From positions 124,001 through 188,000 of the forward strand of contig JAVXUO010002029.1 of the NCBI GenBank assembly GCA_033065855.1: a stretch of DNA of 64,000 nt, in the 5' to 3' direction. Both the position numbers and the translations under genes were made by a program. The notes beneath the pieces are model-generated. The model worked only from the letters and a program-made list of their open reading frames with translations, had not been told where the DNA came from and did not search any database. Numbering within the stretch: the stretch's first letter is position 1; each line of letters begins with the position of its first letter. This document shows positions 1-12,600 of this stretch, piece after piece. This DNA comes from Escallonia rubra (taxonomy: Eukaryota; Streptophyta; Magnoliopsida; Escalloniales; Escalloniaceae).

Positions 1-524
1 ATTTGTAAGGATGTCAACCCTGCTTTCTTGATAATCAATGCTCCATTGGTCCTTAGGCCTGAAAGTTGCTGTCCTGCAAATAATAATTGTGTTAATGGGG
101 AAATTGACCCAACTTTCCCGTTTGAGATTAACTTGTCTTCCTCTCTTAACCATAGTATGTATCGTCAACTTGTCCTCCATGCTACCCCAGAAATTGACTT
201 CAGATCAAAAGTTGGGTAAATAGTCTTGACTGGCAGCTGCGACAGAGGTGTGGAGCCTTCTTTGATTTGCGTGATATATCTATCCTTTTGTAGTTTCTAG
301 GTTGCATAGTGTACAGTGAAGCTGAGATCATCAACTTGAACCGAGTCTGCTACTTTTTGTGGTCGGTTTTTTGGCCTGTTATTTCTTACTGGCCTGTGTA
401 ACTGAATCTGCTATTGTTGCTGCTACAAAAGATGAGGATAATCGACTTGTATAGGTTTTTTATACATGTGTTACCATATGATTCTTTTGCTAACCCTGAA
501 GATTTCTTATTTTCCTTCCCACAG
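1..524 (+). other. Upstream part of the villin locus, probably 5' UTR intron
   Basis: No coding similarity is seen here. A pyrimidine-rich stretch ending in TTCCTTCCCACAG closes at 524 and looks like a splice acceptor, so this stretch is read as the 3' part of an intron in the 5' untranslated region of the villin gene. The short open frames near 28-223 overlap each other in different frames and resemble nothing. The promoter probably lies outside the window. Inference only. Confidence 0.4.
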
Positions 525-631
525 TGGCTACTGCAAACAGTTTAGATTTTCCAGAACGCAAAAGTTAGAAAGGTCGTGTTCTCCGTCCGTATTTGGAAAA
601 AAAGAAACGATAGTAAGAGAGGGATTTGCCC
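525..631 (+). other. 5' UTR segment of villin exon 1
   Basis: This sequence lies between the putative acceptor at 523-524 and the villin start codon at 632. A TAA at 614-616 is in frame with that ATG, so translation cannot begin further upstream in the same frame. No AUG lies between this stop and the chosen start. The limits depend on the predicted acceptor and need transcript support. Confidence 0.45.
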
Positions 632-3600
632 ATGTCTAGCTCTGCAAAATCTTTGGAACCTGCATTTCAGGGAGCGGGTCAGAGAGTGTATCCTTTCAGA
701 AGTGTACTTGATAATTGAACTTGTAACATGATTATGGATATTATTTCACTACTTCCCTGCAAACAGGAAAAAATAGTGAGATCTATTTTCTCTGAGCGAA
801 TGTGTTGGTTTCTTGATTCTCGTTTGACTCTGAACTAATAGGATTGAACACAGGGATTCACAGCAACGTACTTATATTTATTACAAACACTCAAGGGTAA
901 TATAATAGTTCATGTAATAAAAATTAGTTTCAGCTGGAAACAAAAGAAACATATGAGATGGTGCCTGACTGGCATATCCAATTTAGATGCGTGCGACATA
1001 TTCCATACCCTTGTCCAGGTATCAAGTGCCCGACACAAATAGTTGATGCATTTTGAAGAGTCCATGTAATATAGCAGTCAGATGTCACGATTATCCTTTT
1101 CCCCTTGGTTTTGTACTTAACACCTTTTAGAGGGACCGAAATTTGGAGAATTGAAAACTTTCAGCCAGTTCCTTTGCCAAAATCCGACTATGGTAAATTC
1201 TACTCGGGCGATTCCTACATTATCCTGCAGGTATGGTCTTCAAATTCCTTGTTTATGGCTCTTATTTGATGCGCAAATTATGTCTTTATAGCCAGAAGAG
1301 ATATATATTGCATTTACATTGTTCTTATAAGTGATCTTATAAACCTGAAGACAAGTCCTGGCAAAGGAGGTGCTTATTATTATGACATTCACTTCTGGCT
1401 AGGAAAAGATACAAGCCAGGTTTGACTTTATCCCTAGTTTTTTATTGATTTTAGCTTATTCTGTTCAGAACTTACACTTGTTCCTAATTATGATTATTCT
1501 AGGATGAAGCTGGAACAGCAGCTATAAAAACTGTTGAACTTGATGCAGTTCTTGGCGGACGTGCAGTACAACATAGAGAACTTCAAGGTCATGAGTCTGA
1601 CAAATTTTTATCATACTTCAGACCATGTATAATACCTCTGGAAGGTGGTGTTGCATCTGGGTTTAAGAAGCCTGAGGAGGAAGAATTTGAAACGCGGCTG
1701 TACATCTGTAAAGGAAAGCGGGTTGTCAAATTGAAACAGGTATAAGAGCCTCCAAACGTGGACTTCATGAGCACGTTATGAGATATTCATCAACTTTATA
1801 TGAATACTAAAGATAAATCTAAAAATCATGCTTATTCTTAATCCAGGTCCCATTTTCTCGGTCCTCGCTGAATCATGATGATGTGTTTATTCTGGACACT
1901 AAAGATAAGATATTTCAGTTCAACGGTGAAAACTCCAACATACAGGAAAGGGCCAAGGCACTGGAAGTGATTCAATTTCTAAAGGAGAAGTATCATGAGG
2001 GGAAGTGTGATGTTGCAATAGTTGGTAAGGCCGCATATACATTGAACTTTGATGTTTCTATTTTATCATCTTTTCTCTTTGATCCTCACTCCTCAGAATA
2101 TCAAGTCCTCTGAAATTGTTTCGCAAGTCTAGACTCTTTTTACTGGTAGTTACTTGTTCCCCATCCATACGTAATTGCTAACGATGCCATACCATTGTCA
2201 GATGACGGGAAGCTACATGCTGAGTCAGATTCTGGTGAATTCTGGGTCATATTTGGTGGGTTTGCTCCAATTAGCAAAAAGATTGCTAGTGAGGATGATG
2301 TTATTCCAGAGAAGACTGCTGGTAAACTTTATAGGTAGTGTTCTGTTCTCTGGTCTAGTAAGTTGTGTTTAAGTGTGGAGTGAGGCCTAGAAATCATCAG
2401 ACGTGTCTGATGCCCAATTATTTTCTAACTCTTTTTGTTGATCAATGGTTTGCTGGAATAGAGTTTAACGCTCTTTAGGTTAATTTGGGTACAAAAAGTT
2501 GTATGATTGTAGATGATCAGTGAAAGCTTAGGAAAAACGTTACCTGTTTGGATGTTGCCTTTGTAAAGATGAGTATGAGAGGAAAAATCAATTAAAGGAG
2601 TTTCAAAACTGGTTGGCTTAGCTACTGAATTTGGCTGAGTTTGTCACTGACTTTCTCTCTGCCTTTGCGGTCGTGCAGGAATTCTTGATGGATTTGGTTT
2701 GGAATGAGAATTTGATTATATTGGTAAACAGGGTTTACATATTTTTGTGGTGGTGTTCTTAATTTTTTGTTTATATATGTAGCTTAAAAGTTTAGTGATC
2801 TGTGAGCTCAGAGTGATGGCTCGTTTGCTTATTGAGCTACAAGCCACTTTTGTAACGCCTTTCCAGTTAAATAGAAGAGGAATGATTACAGAAGGAGAAG
2901 GGAAACTATCAGATGTCTACCATCAAAGTTGGTATTAGGACTTACCTTGGACCAGAGGATGAAATGAGGAAAATAGTGTCGTATTTTTTTCCGTAGTTGG
3001 GTGCTAAGCTTAATGTGCTCAAGCTCAGTTCACATTGAAGCTTAACTCAAGTCAGCTCCGCTTAGGAAACGTTTGGGCTTAATTTTCTCTTCGGTTTTAC
3101 CGGAGGCCCTGTCTGCATTTGGATTTTAGTTGCACGAAGCATGCGGAAGCGGGAGCATCTGGACTCAGCTACTGGCCACACCTGGGCGAGGTTTTGTGCG
3201 AGAAGCGTAACCAGTATACCTTGCTCGACTCTCTACCGCATTAAACTGTGGCCACCACCAGTGATGGAGCAAGATTTTAAGTGTTCCACATTCAGAGAAA
3301 TTATATTTGCAGAACAATAGTTTGTCTAGATGGTTGATTTGGAAACTACATAAAGAGATGGAGGCAGGTAATCTGTGAATAAGGAGGAAAGGTCTTGTTT
3401 AAGTTCATATACAGTACAGAAGTGAGAAATCACTTGGAAATTATGTTTCCTGTACTGTACAAATTTTTAGTGCCACCTAAGAAACACGATTCCTTGTCTG
3501 GGTATGGATATGGGTGCAGATACGGGTTTGCCTTTTCATTATAGATACAGGATTTGAGTGCAGCAGGGATGCGGCAAATAATTTAAACAAACAATTGTTT

Positions 3601-6600
3601 CAATGTAGAAAAAGACGCTTATGCCATTCCAGGTAAACTAGTGACAGTATTTTAAGCTATGAAGAGCATCGGTGCGCCACTTTGGTGGACATACCAGCAC
3701 TGGATGCTGAACGGGTGCGGCTGCAGCTGGGTTCCCACAGGGTGTTTTTTCCTGAACTTTTTTAAACTAAACTTCTGGATCTTGGGTGCGGCTTGGACAC
3801 GGCAGGGATATGCCAGGGACATGCACCTAGGTTTTTTTTTTTGCAGAGAGGAGAGAGGTAGAAGAAGGAGGAGAGGAGAAGAGGAGAAGAAACAAACTCC
3901 ACTGGAGAGTGCCGGCAGTGACAACAGTTGTCTGGCAGCACCGGTGACGCCTTCTCGTTGCAGGGCTGTTGTCGATAGCTCTGTAGATCTTGTCGATGTG
4001 TGTTTTTTATTAGGGTGACAACTGTTTATAAGCTAGGGCGACAGCTGTATCCAACTTTCTGGTTATTTGTTTAGGTACTAGCTTTATGGACTATCTCTAG
4101 CTGTATTGACTATCTTTTAAACTAGACCCAATATTTTCAAGAAATAACAGAAATTGTACAAACTCTCTTATTATTTATTTAAAATAGTATTACTTTTGGT
4201 ACACACAAATATAAATATGCTAGTAAATATTTTCTGTATCCCTGCCGCACTCGTATCCTATTTTTTGAGAAAGTGGCCTATCTGCGTATCCACGCGAGCA
4301 CCGTGGTCCGTGCTTCTTAGATTTTAAGTTAGTGTATAACTGTGTAAAATTATGTATGGGTTCTTAATTTTTATGTTGTTTTGGGATTAGCTTAACTCTA
4401 GAAGACAATAAGTGGGTGATTCCTATTTCTTTTCAATGTAATATTGCCTGGCTGAATAACAAGACAGATATTTTCCTCAAGTCTCTAACTCATATGACTT
4501 ACGCACATGTGACTAACACAAGAATATTTATCCACCTATCATCGGATCACTTGTTTAAAGTTGTTGGCAGGAGCACATACAGACAATTTGATGTTTTAAT
4601 TACAAATTTGACTCAACAACATAATATAGATGAAAACTGTTTTTTTTGCTTACCTGATGTTCAGTATGGTGCCTGTCGTAAAGGACGAGTGTTAAACATT
4701 GGCATCACTAAATATGCTGCATAATTGTAGCTCATTGAATTTTTGAAGCTTAATTGTCTATGTAAATTCTTTTTGTATCTGCACCAACAATGTATAAATT
4801 TGTTATAGCTGACCTCTTTGTCCGTTTATATGTTCTGTCGCAATCAGATTTATATGGTTCTATGGGATGCTTTAACTAGAATACCAATGGTTAGGGCCGT
4901 GTGCATTCATTGACATGGTGCTAACTGCTGACCTCTGATTCTGGTTTTTTGCAGTATTGTCGATGGTGAGGTCAAAGTTGTAGATGGTGAACTTTCCAAA
5001 TCATCATTAGAAAACAACAAATGCTATATCTTAGACTGTGGTGCTGAGGTATTTGTTTGGGTGGGTCGGGTAACACAAGTGGAAGATAGAAAAGCTGCCA
5101 TCCAAACTGCTGAGGTAGAGACTACCATCCTATCTTTGTGTTCTTTTATATCATCCTGATTCTCATCCCTATAAATTTTTTACAGGAATTTGTTGCAAGT
5201 GAAAATAGGCCGAAGTCAACGCGTGTCACGCGTCTTATTCAAGGTTATGAGACGCATTCATTTAAGTCCAACTTTGATTCTTGGCCATCAGGTTCAGCAC
5301 CTTCAGCTCCTGAGGAGGGTCGAGGAAAAGTGGCAGGTAGATCGACTTTATTTGAAAAACTTATGAACAAATTCAGACGATATTTATGAACTTTTTTATG
5401 TAATGGTAGCTTTGCTAAAGCAACAAGGTGTTGGCCTCAAGGGAGTGGCTAAGGGGGCTCCTGTAATTGAGGAAGTCCCACCTTTGCTTGAAGGAGGTGG
5501 AAAAATAGAGGTTGGGTTACTAAATATCATTTTGTGCTTTTCTTGGCGTAAATCAAATCATTTAGGCTGGTTACATAAAATTTTGGCCATGAACTTGGCT
5601 GTTTCCAGGTATGGCGCATCAATGGCAGTGCCAAGACTCCTGTGCCTCAAGAAGACATAGGTAAATTTTACAGTGGAGATAGCTACATCGTTCTTTACAC
5701 CTACCACTCTAATGAGAAGAAAGAAGATTACTACCTCTGTTGTTGGATCGGGAAGGATAGCATTGAGGTAACTTACACTCCCAGCTGCGTTTGAGCAAAA
5801 GTCAATTTTACACACATGCTTATGCTAACACTGATACATGCGTTTTGTTTGTTGCCTTATCGCGTGTAGATTATTCATTTAGCCTTTTGTCCCTTTTCAA
5901 TCAAGACCCCTTTCTCAATTTGGATAAGGCCTTACCCAGTTCATCCTCGTCTATTTTAGATTCCCATTTGAATGCTTTGGTACATCCTAGGAAATATAAT
6001 GACGTGATCCTTAGTAACTATATCTTAGCTTTACTTAGATAAAGAGAAAAGAAGTGGTTTCAGTGCACGTTCTGTGCTATAAGCATACTCTAGAATGTTG
6101 CAGCTGTCGAACTAGACTGAGAGACTTCTTTTGCAGCTTCTTTCTTCTTGGCCAGTCTTCCACCCCTCCATGCTATCTGGTAGTCCATCTTTTTTTTTTG
6201 GTGAAAGGTCCTTTATTTAAGCTCCAACAACATTACGTCCATACACCTAAAATATTTGGTAAACTAAAACAAATGAAAGAGCATCATGAATCAAGCATGC
6301 ATCAAAATTGCAGCACAGTAGAAGGCATTTTCCAGCTTTGGCATAGTTTCTGGTTAGTCGGAGATCTGGCAGCTTTCCTCCAGCTTAACACTTGATATTT
6401 AATCCATATCTTAATCTGTCCAAAAACTTCAGTCATCCCTTGTTGCTTCCCAGTAAAAATCCTTTGATTTCTCTCTTCCCATAGGCCATAAACTGTCGTA
6501 GCAAATGCCAAATTGCCTAAAGCTGCTCTAAAACTTCTGCCTCTGAAATTGACCATTGCATATTGGAGCAGCTGGGTCCATGTCCTGAAGCCATGGTGAA

Positions 6601-9600
6601 TGTTGAGATTGAGAAGAACGCTACTCCAACGATCTTTAGTAAAAGAGCATCCATGAAGAGATGAGCCATTGTTTCCTGATTTTGAGAACAGAAAATGCAA
6701 TTGTCTTCAGTAACAACTTTCCACTTCTTGAGTTTATTTATGGTTCTAAGTTTCCCTTTACAATGCATCCAAAGTATTATGGCACATTTAGGAATGTGTC
6801 CATGAAACCAGATTATTTTCCACCATGGAACAGAGGGATGGTTGTATGATCTGAGAAAATTCCCAGTAGAATTTATGCTAAATTGGCCTTGGGGAACAGG
6901 GAGCCACTTTAGATGGTCATCCTGATCTGAAGTTATGTTGGGGATAGTATATAATTGTAAGCTCAAATCCCTGAGAGCTTGTGATCTTATAGGAGCTCCA
7001 GTTTCCATTGATCAAGGCCTCGTGCACTTTCATATTCTTAGTGCTTGCAGCATCATATATAATTCTGTGCCCATATTGGTTTACAATGGGACCGCTTGGC
7101 AGCCAATTATCAATTTTACACCAAGTCTAGGACATATCAGTTCTGGGTATAAGATGCTAAAGGTTATGTCCTTTGATAAGTAGGTGTGACTCCATTTAAT
7201 CCAGTGTATCCTTCTTCCCTGGCTAGATCCGATACATACCTGCGTATAGCAGCTTTGTTCCATTCCCGAAGTTTTTTAATCCCAAGTCCACATCTGGTAG
7301 TCCATTAGTCCTCGCAGCAGCCAAAATGTTTCTTTTTGCCCCACATACAATTCTAAGGGCCTCCCATTTGATTTTATATTGCTGCCGACATGTTGATATA
7401 TATTGTATACGTTACCTTCTGGGCTCCCTTCCTTGGGTTTATGCTGCTGGAGAATCTTTTCCACTTTTAAAAGTTTATGTTTCTATCATCTGCCATTTGT
7501 TTTGACTTTATTTTTTTAACCTAAGATCTTGTACCATTATACTTTATATGACACGGCTCTCTTATTATTGAGTCTTTGTCTTTGGTAAATGGTGATATAA
7601 TACCTAATTTATTCGGACTCTTAAACTCATACGGCTACTTAGTTTTACCAAAGTCCAATCTGTTTGATTATTCCATTGTTTTATGGATAACCTCATGGGT
7701 CTTGAAATTATCTACCCCTCTCATTTTATCTTTCCCCTACTTTAAAATGTATATTTTGCACCGATGGTTATTTTCTCATCTGGGTTTGTGATGTATATGC
7801 AAAATGTGATATATTTTGAGAAGCGTTTCTCTACTTTCTCTTGTTTTTGTTCTGATTTGTGGCATGAGACTTCTTGTGATTTACTTTTCCAATAACAAGG
7901 TTATACCTTGCAATACAGGAAGACCAGAAGATGGCTGCTCGGTTAGCTACTACAATGTCTAACTCACTGAAGGGGAGACCTGTGCAGGTATTGTAGCTTC
8001 AGGTCATCACTACCACAGACCTATCTTATTAAAAAAGGAAAAGGAATATTAGGGTTACAAAGTCGTTTAGTTGTACTATAAGGGGAAGAGAGACTAAGGT
8101 TAGAAAGTACGGTTAGCTGATTAAGAAAGCTCCGGTAACGATATAATGTATTCATTTTTTTAATTGACTTTTTGAATAGTAGTGAGACATCAATATGTGC
8201 TTACTGCAGGGCAGAATATTTCAAGGGAAAGAGCCACCCCAATTTGTTGCAATCTTTCAGCCTATGGTTGTCCTTAAGGTACTTCTTAGCATATTTATAA
8301 TGCTATTCAAAGCAACTTAGTGTAATAATGAATAGGATTCTGTGCTAAGATATGAACTGATATCCTTTTTAGGGTGGAATAAGCTCTGGTTACAAAAACT
8401 ATATAGCAGACAAAGGATTGAATGATGAAACCTATACTGCGGATTGTGTTGCACTTATTCAAATATCAGGAACTTCTGTACATAACAACAAAGCTGTGCA
8501 AGTTGATGCGGTAGGCTTGTTGCTCTACTATTGCTTTTGCTAGTATTTTCCGTGCTTGTATCTATGGTTAATTGTATCCTTATTCTTTTGATCTATTTTG
8601 TATCTGTTGTGCAGTTCATATTGTCAGGTTTTTTATATTTCCTGTTAGGTGTTTTTTGTGCAATGATAATGTTGATGATATTTCTCTATTTTATGATCTT
8701 AAAATTTTAAAAGTCTGACTGCATTTTCTGCCTGGTGTGAGAGTAAGACTAGAGATATGGTACCTGGATCGTTTAGGCTGTCTACAGGACAAATTACAAT
8801 CTGAATCCATCATGCCCAATATGGTAAGAGGATCCCATCCTATGATTTGAATACGCTACAAACAACTCCCACTAATTAATAGCTTTGAGTGGGATCAAGT
8901 TGTTAGCAAATGGGGAAAATTATAATAACTCTTCAACATATAAGCTTGTGGGCATCTCCACTTTTTAGTTTTGAGTTGGGTGCTAGGGTCGAGCCAGGCC
9001 CAGTGGAGTTTTAAATATAAAGACTCACCGTCACCTGTTTTAAATCACCTAGAGTTTGGCCAACTTTAAAGAAGCCTGGCCACACGTGAGGGTTGTGTTA
9101 AGAATATCATTCCACATCTGAAGAGAAATTTGGCTACATGTGAGGGAGCGTGTTGAGCTATGAAGCATGGGTGTGGAAATTTGGGTGAAGTTCCGGCACC
9201 GGGTGCGTGATGGGTGCGGGGTGGGTCCTGTGTCCAAAATTATATATTCTATAAGTATGTTATTACTTTTCTGAATTTTGGGTGCGGCTGGGACAGGGCC
9301 CAAACATGCAGCAAGTACTTAGGGGTCAAAGTCGAATTTTGAATGATTTTCTCAGGTGGTGGAAATGCAACAGTAGAATGCGAAAAGAAATTGCATACTA
9401 GGGTTTGGGACTCTGCAGGGGGGGAGGGAGTAACCCAAGGCAACAGCGGCGTCCGGTGAGAGAAAGAGAGAGGTCAGCAGTAACCCGAGGCAGCAGCGAG
9501 GAGGGAGGGAGGGAACCATTAACCCGAGGCAACAGAGGCGTCCGGTGAGAGAGAGAGAGGTCACCAGTAACCCGAGGCAACAGCGGCACCCAAGGCAGCA

Positions 9601-12600
9601 GCAGCAGCGTCCGGTGACCAGAGGCAGCAGCTGCGTCCGGTGACCCGAGGCAGCAGCTGCGTCCGGTGACCCGAGGCAGCGGCGGCATCCGGTAACCGAG
9701 GCAGCAGCGGCGGCATCCGGTGACCGAGGCAGCAGTGGTGTCCGGTGACCAAGGCAGCAGCGCGGATGGCAACTGAGAAGATATACTGGCGGTGAGCAGT
9801 GTTCCATAGGGCGCATCTGGCAGTATTTTTGGAAAGTGTAATCTCAGAGAAGAATATACTATCTAGCGATGTGGGCTTTCATTCCTAAAGAAGTGGTTCA
9901 CTTTTTGACAGCTGTATTCAACCTTTCTGGTAAACTAGCCCCAATACTTTATAGAAATAATAGTAACACCTACAACTTTAATGTATTCAGCTAAACAAAT
10001 TTATGACTTACGAAAAAGCCCATTAAGCTTAACAGACTCTCACTAATTTGGTTGGAAATATTAGTGATTTTGCACACATATATGATGGATGTAGTATTTG
10101 CCTTATCCACGCCGCACCGATATCCTGTAATTTTAAAAAATGACGTAACCACATATCTGCACCTGGACTAGAGTCTGTGCTTCCTAGGTGTTGAGCATAT
10201 AGTCCTGCATCGGGAGAATTGGAATCAACACAAACTAAAACTATGAAAAGACTAATGGCTACTTAAACATACAAGTGCATCAAATAAAGCTTAATACTAC
10301 ACTTAGCGGGTGGATAGCCTTGGTCGGCCTCTTAGGTTTTCTGCATCAGTTTTCCTTACTGTTACTTGGACTTACCATTTAGTGTTAATTATTGGCGGCA
10401 TAACATAGGATATATTGGACTAAATAATGAGGATATAGTTCTTTTCGTAGTATCGTTCACGTGTTTGTCAGTGGATTCAGGTTTTCTTGATTTTGAAGTA
10501 AGGGTGTTTAGTTTCAAGTTGAGTTGTCCTAAGTGCCCTCACTCACAAGTTTATATGATTGTAAAAGAGCCACCTTTGTTTGTTTTGCACACACACATCC
10601 AAGAAAGGGATTAATTGCAATCAGTTCTTTTTCGTAATTTTATGCTGTAGGGTTTAATTAGACAGAACATGCAAAGTGCAAGGTCTTCATTTGTATTTGA
10701 TTTTCTAAGCGTTGACCTAGTAGATCTTTTGCGATGAAAATGATATATAAAATTAGATATGCTACGGTTTGGAAATTGTCTACAATGCGTAGATGTTTTG
10801 CCTTTTCTCATGACTTCTTGTACAAGCTATAATTTTAGATGTTATCATCACTTTTTTTTAGACTCTGATTGTCTTTATACTCAGAACCAGAACCACATTG
10901 GTTTACATAATGTTGTTTTCTTTCAGGTGGCGACTTCATTAAATTCTAATGAGTGTTTCCTTCTGCAATCTGGCTCTTCCATATTCAGCTGGCATGGTAA
11001 TCAGAGTACGTTTGAGCAGCAGCAGTTAGCTGTTAAAGTTGCAGAATTTTTGAAGGTATGCTCTTTATGGAAGTTTATTTCTTTTTACGTGTTAAGTTTC
11101 AGAAGTGTCTCGCAAGAAATGCCTTTCAACGTTATACAAGCATGTGGGGCGCATATCAACTAATTAGTTGAAGATCTTAGATAAAACTTTCACAAGCAAG
11201 AATTGATACCGAAATTATAAAAAGGGACTCCTTACAAGAATATGCCAGGATATTTCGAAGTTATATAATTGAAGAGACACTAACCCCGACAATTAAATCA
11301 TGTAGATATTAATAATAGAAAGCATAATCATGTTCTGTTATAGTCTCACACACTTGCATAGAACATTCGTTCGTCAATGGAACTTCGTCCGTCGAAATAA
11401 TACCAGCACATTGTTGGTAAATTCTGAATGAAAACCAGCTTGACTCATATGGGATGTGACGCATAACATTAAATGCGTTCCTGACTCAACAATTTTTATA
11501 GTTCACTTAAACTAGTGTACTCTATAATTCGAGTCTCCCCGGATAACTTAGGCCTTTAGAAGCAAGTGTTTTCAATTTCTGTTTTTGCATTGACGAGTTA
11601 AAAAGTTCGTTTTGGTAAAGCCTTCTCGAAAACTATTTTCGGATATTGTTTTCAAAAACCTTTTTTGACCCAAGCATTAAAGATTGAGAGTACTCAAAAC
11701 ACTTTCAAAGTCTTAAGAATTCTCAAAGATTTTCCCTGTAAAAATATGAAATAGAAAAGGAATGTACCTAATAAGTGTGTATTGGAAAACGCCAAAAACA
11801 GTCTCAAAAACAAAATGACTTACCAAACAGGGACTAACTTTTTTGCTTCCCTTCCTTGCAAATTGGCATAATTAGTTTATTTTATGTTTCTACGAGATTG
11901 CGTTGTATCAAATCTGTTGATATAAGTTGTACAATGTGATAAAAAAAAATTAAAGCGGTTTGTCATATGATATCTATTATTTCTCCATGAATGAAACAGT
12001 TATATCGAAGTTTGGAGAACCTAGATAAATGTGTCTGAGTTGGTAGTATATGATGAACAGGTTAACATACACTCGTTAGCAATGATATTTAGTAACACAA
12101 TTGTCAGGGTTAATGATTCATTTTCCAAGCTATATGGTATCAAAGTTATCTTCCTCTCTATGTATTTTAGTAACACAATTTTTTTGTTATAACCAGCCAG
12201 GAGTAGCCACGAAACACGCCAAAGAAGGAACTGAGAGCTCAACTTTCTGGTTTGCTCTTGGAGGAAAACAAAGTTACAACAGCAAAAAGGTAGCTCAAGA
12301 TATTGTCAGGGATCCCCACTTGTTCACATTCTCATTGAATAAAGGAGGTAATTCTTTTTATAACAAATAGTAGAATCCTCTTATTTCTTGCTAAAATATA
12401 AAATAAGGTTTTCTTTTCTTGTTGGAGCTTTAATCACACGATTGAGTTCAAGAAGTTCTGATTTCCCCAATTACATTTTTTTCTCTCTCTGATGACTGTT
12501 CATACTGCCATGTGGATACCAGGAAAGTTTGAGGTGAGTTTAATAATTATAATTATATAAGATACATTATCATTTGGCTATTTAGTTGCTCCTATATTCT

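Larger units (their letters stand above)
5768..7918 (+). other. Villin intron 10 (2151 bp)
   Basis: A GT-AG intron between the two halves of G4. About 1.1 kb of it is an antisense LINE fragment at 6189-7291. The flanks (5768-6174 and 7306-7918) are AT-rich with no coding signal. Confidence 0.8.
8511..10926 (+). other. Villin intron 13 (2416 bp)
   Basis: A GT-AG intron at the G4-G5 boundary. It contains a hAT-like element at 9158-10187 with an internal minisatellite. The remaining parts (8511-9149 and 10196-10926) are AT-rich with no recognised gene. An open frame at 10366-10614 has no recognisable similarity. Confidence 0.8.

Noticed and set aside
3659..4018. 119-codon plus-strand frame and 90-codon minus-strand frame in villin intron 6
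   Set aside because: Both lie within the GC-rich centre of a non-autonomous hAT element and overlap on opposite strands. No domain is seen.
9352..9816. Several overlapping Cys/Leu/Pro-rich open frames on the minus strand
   Set aside because: They are open in more than one frame over a 26-27 bp minisatellite inside a hAT element. The repeat length explains the absence of stops.
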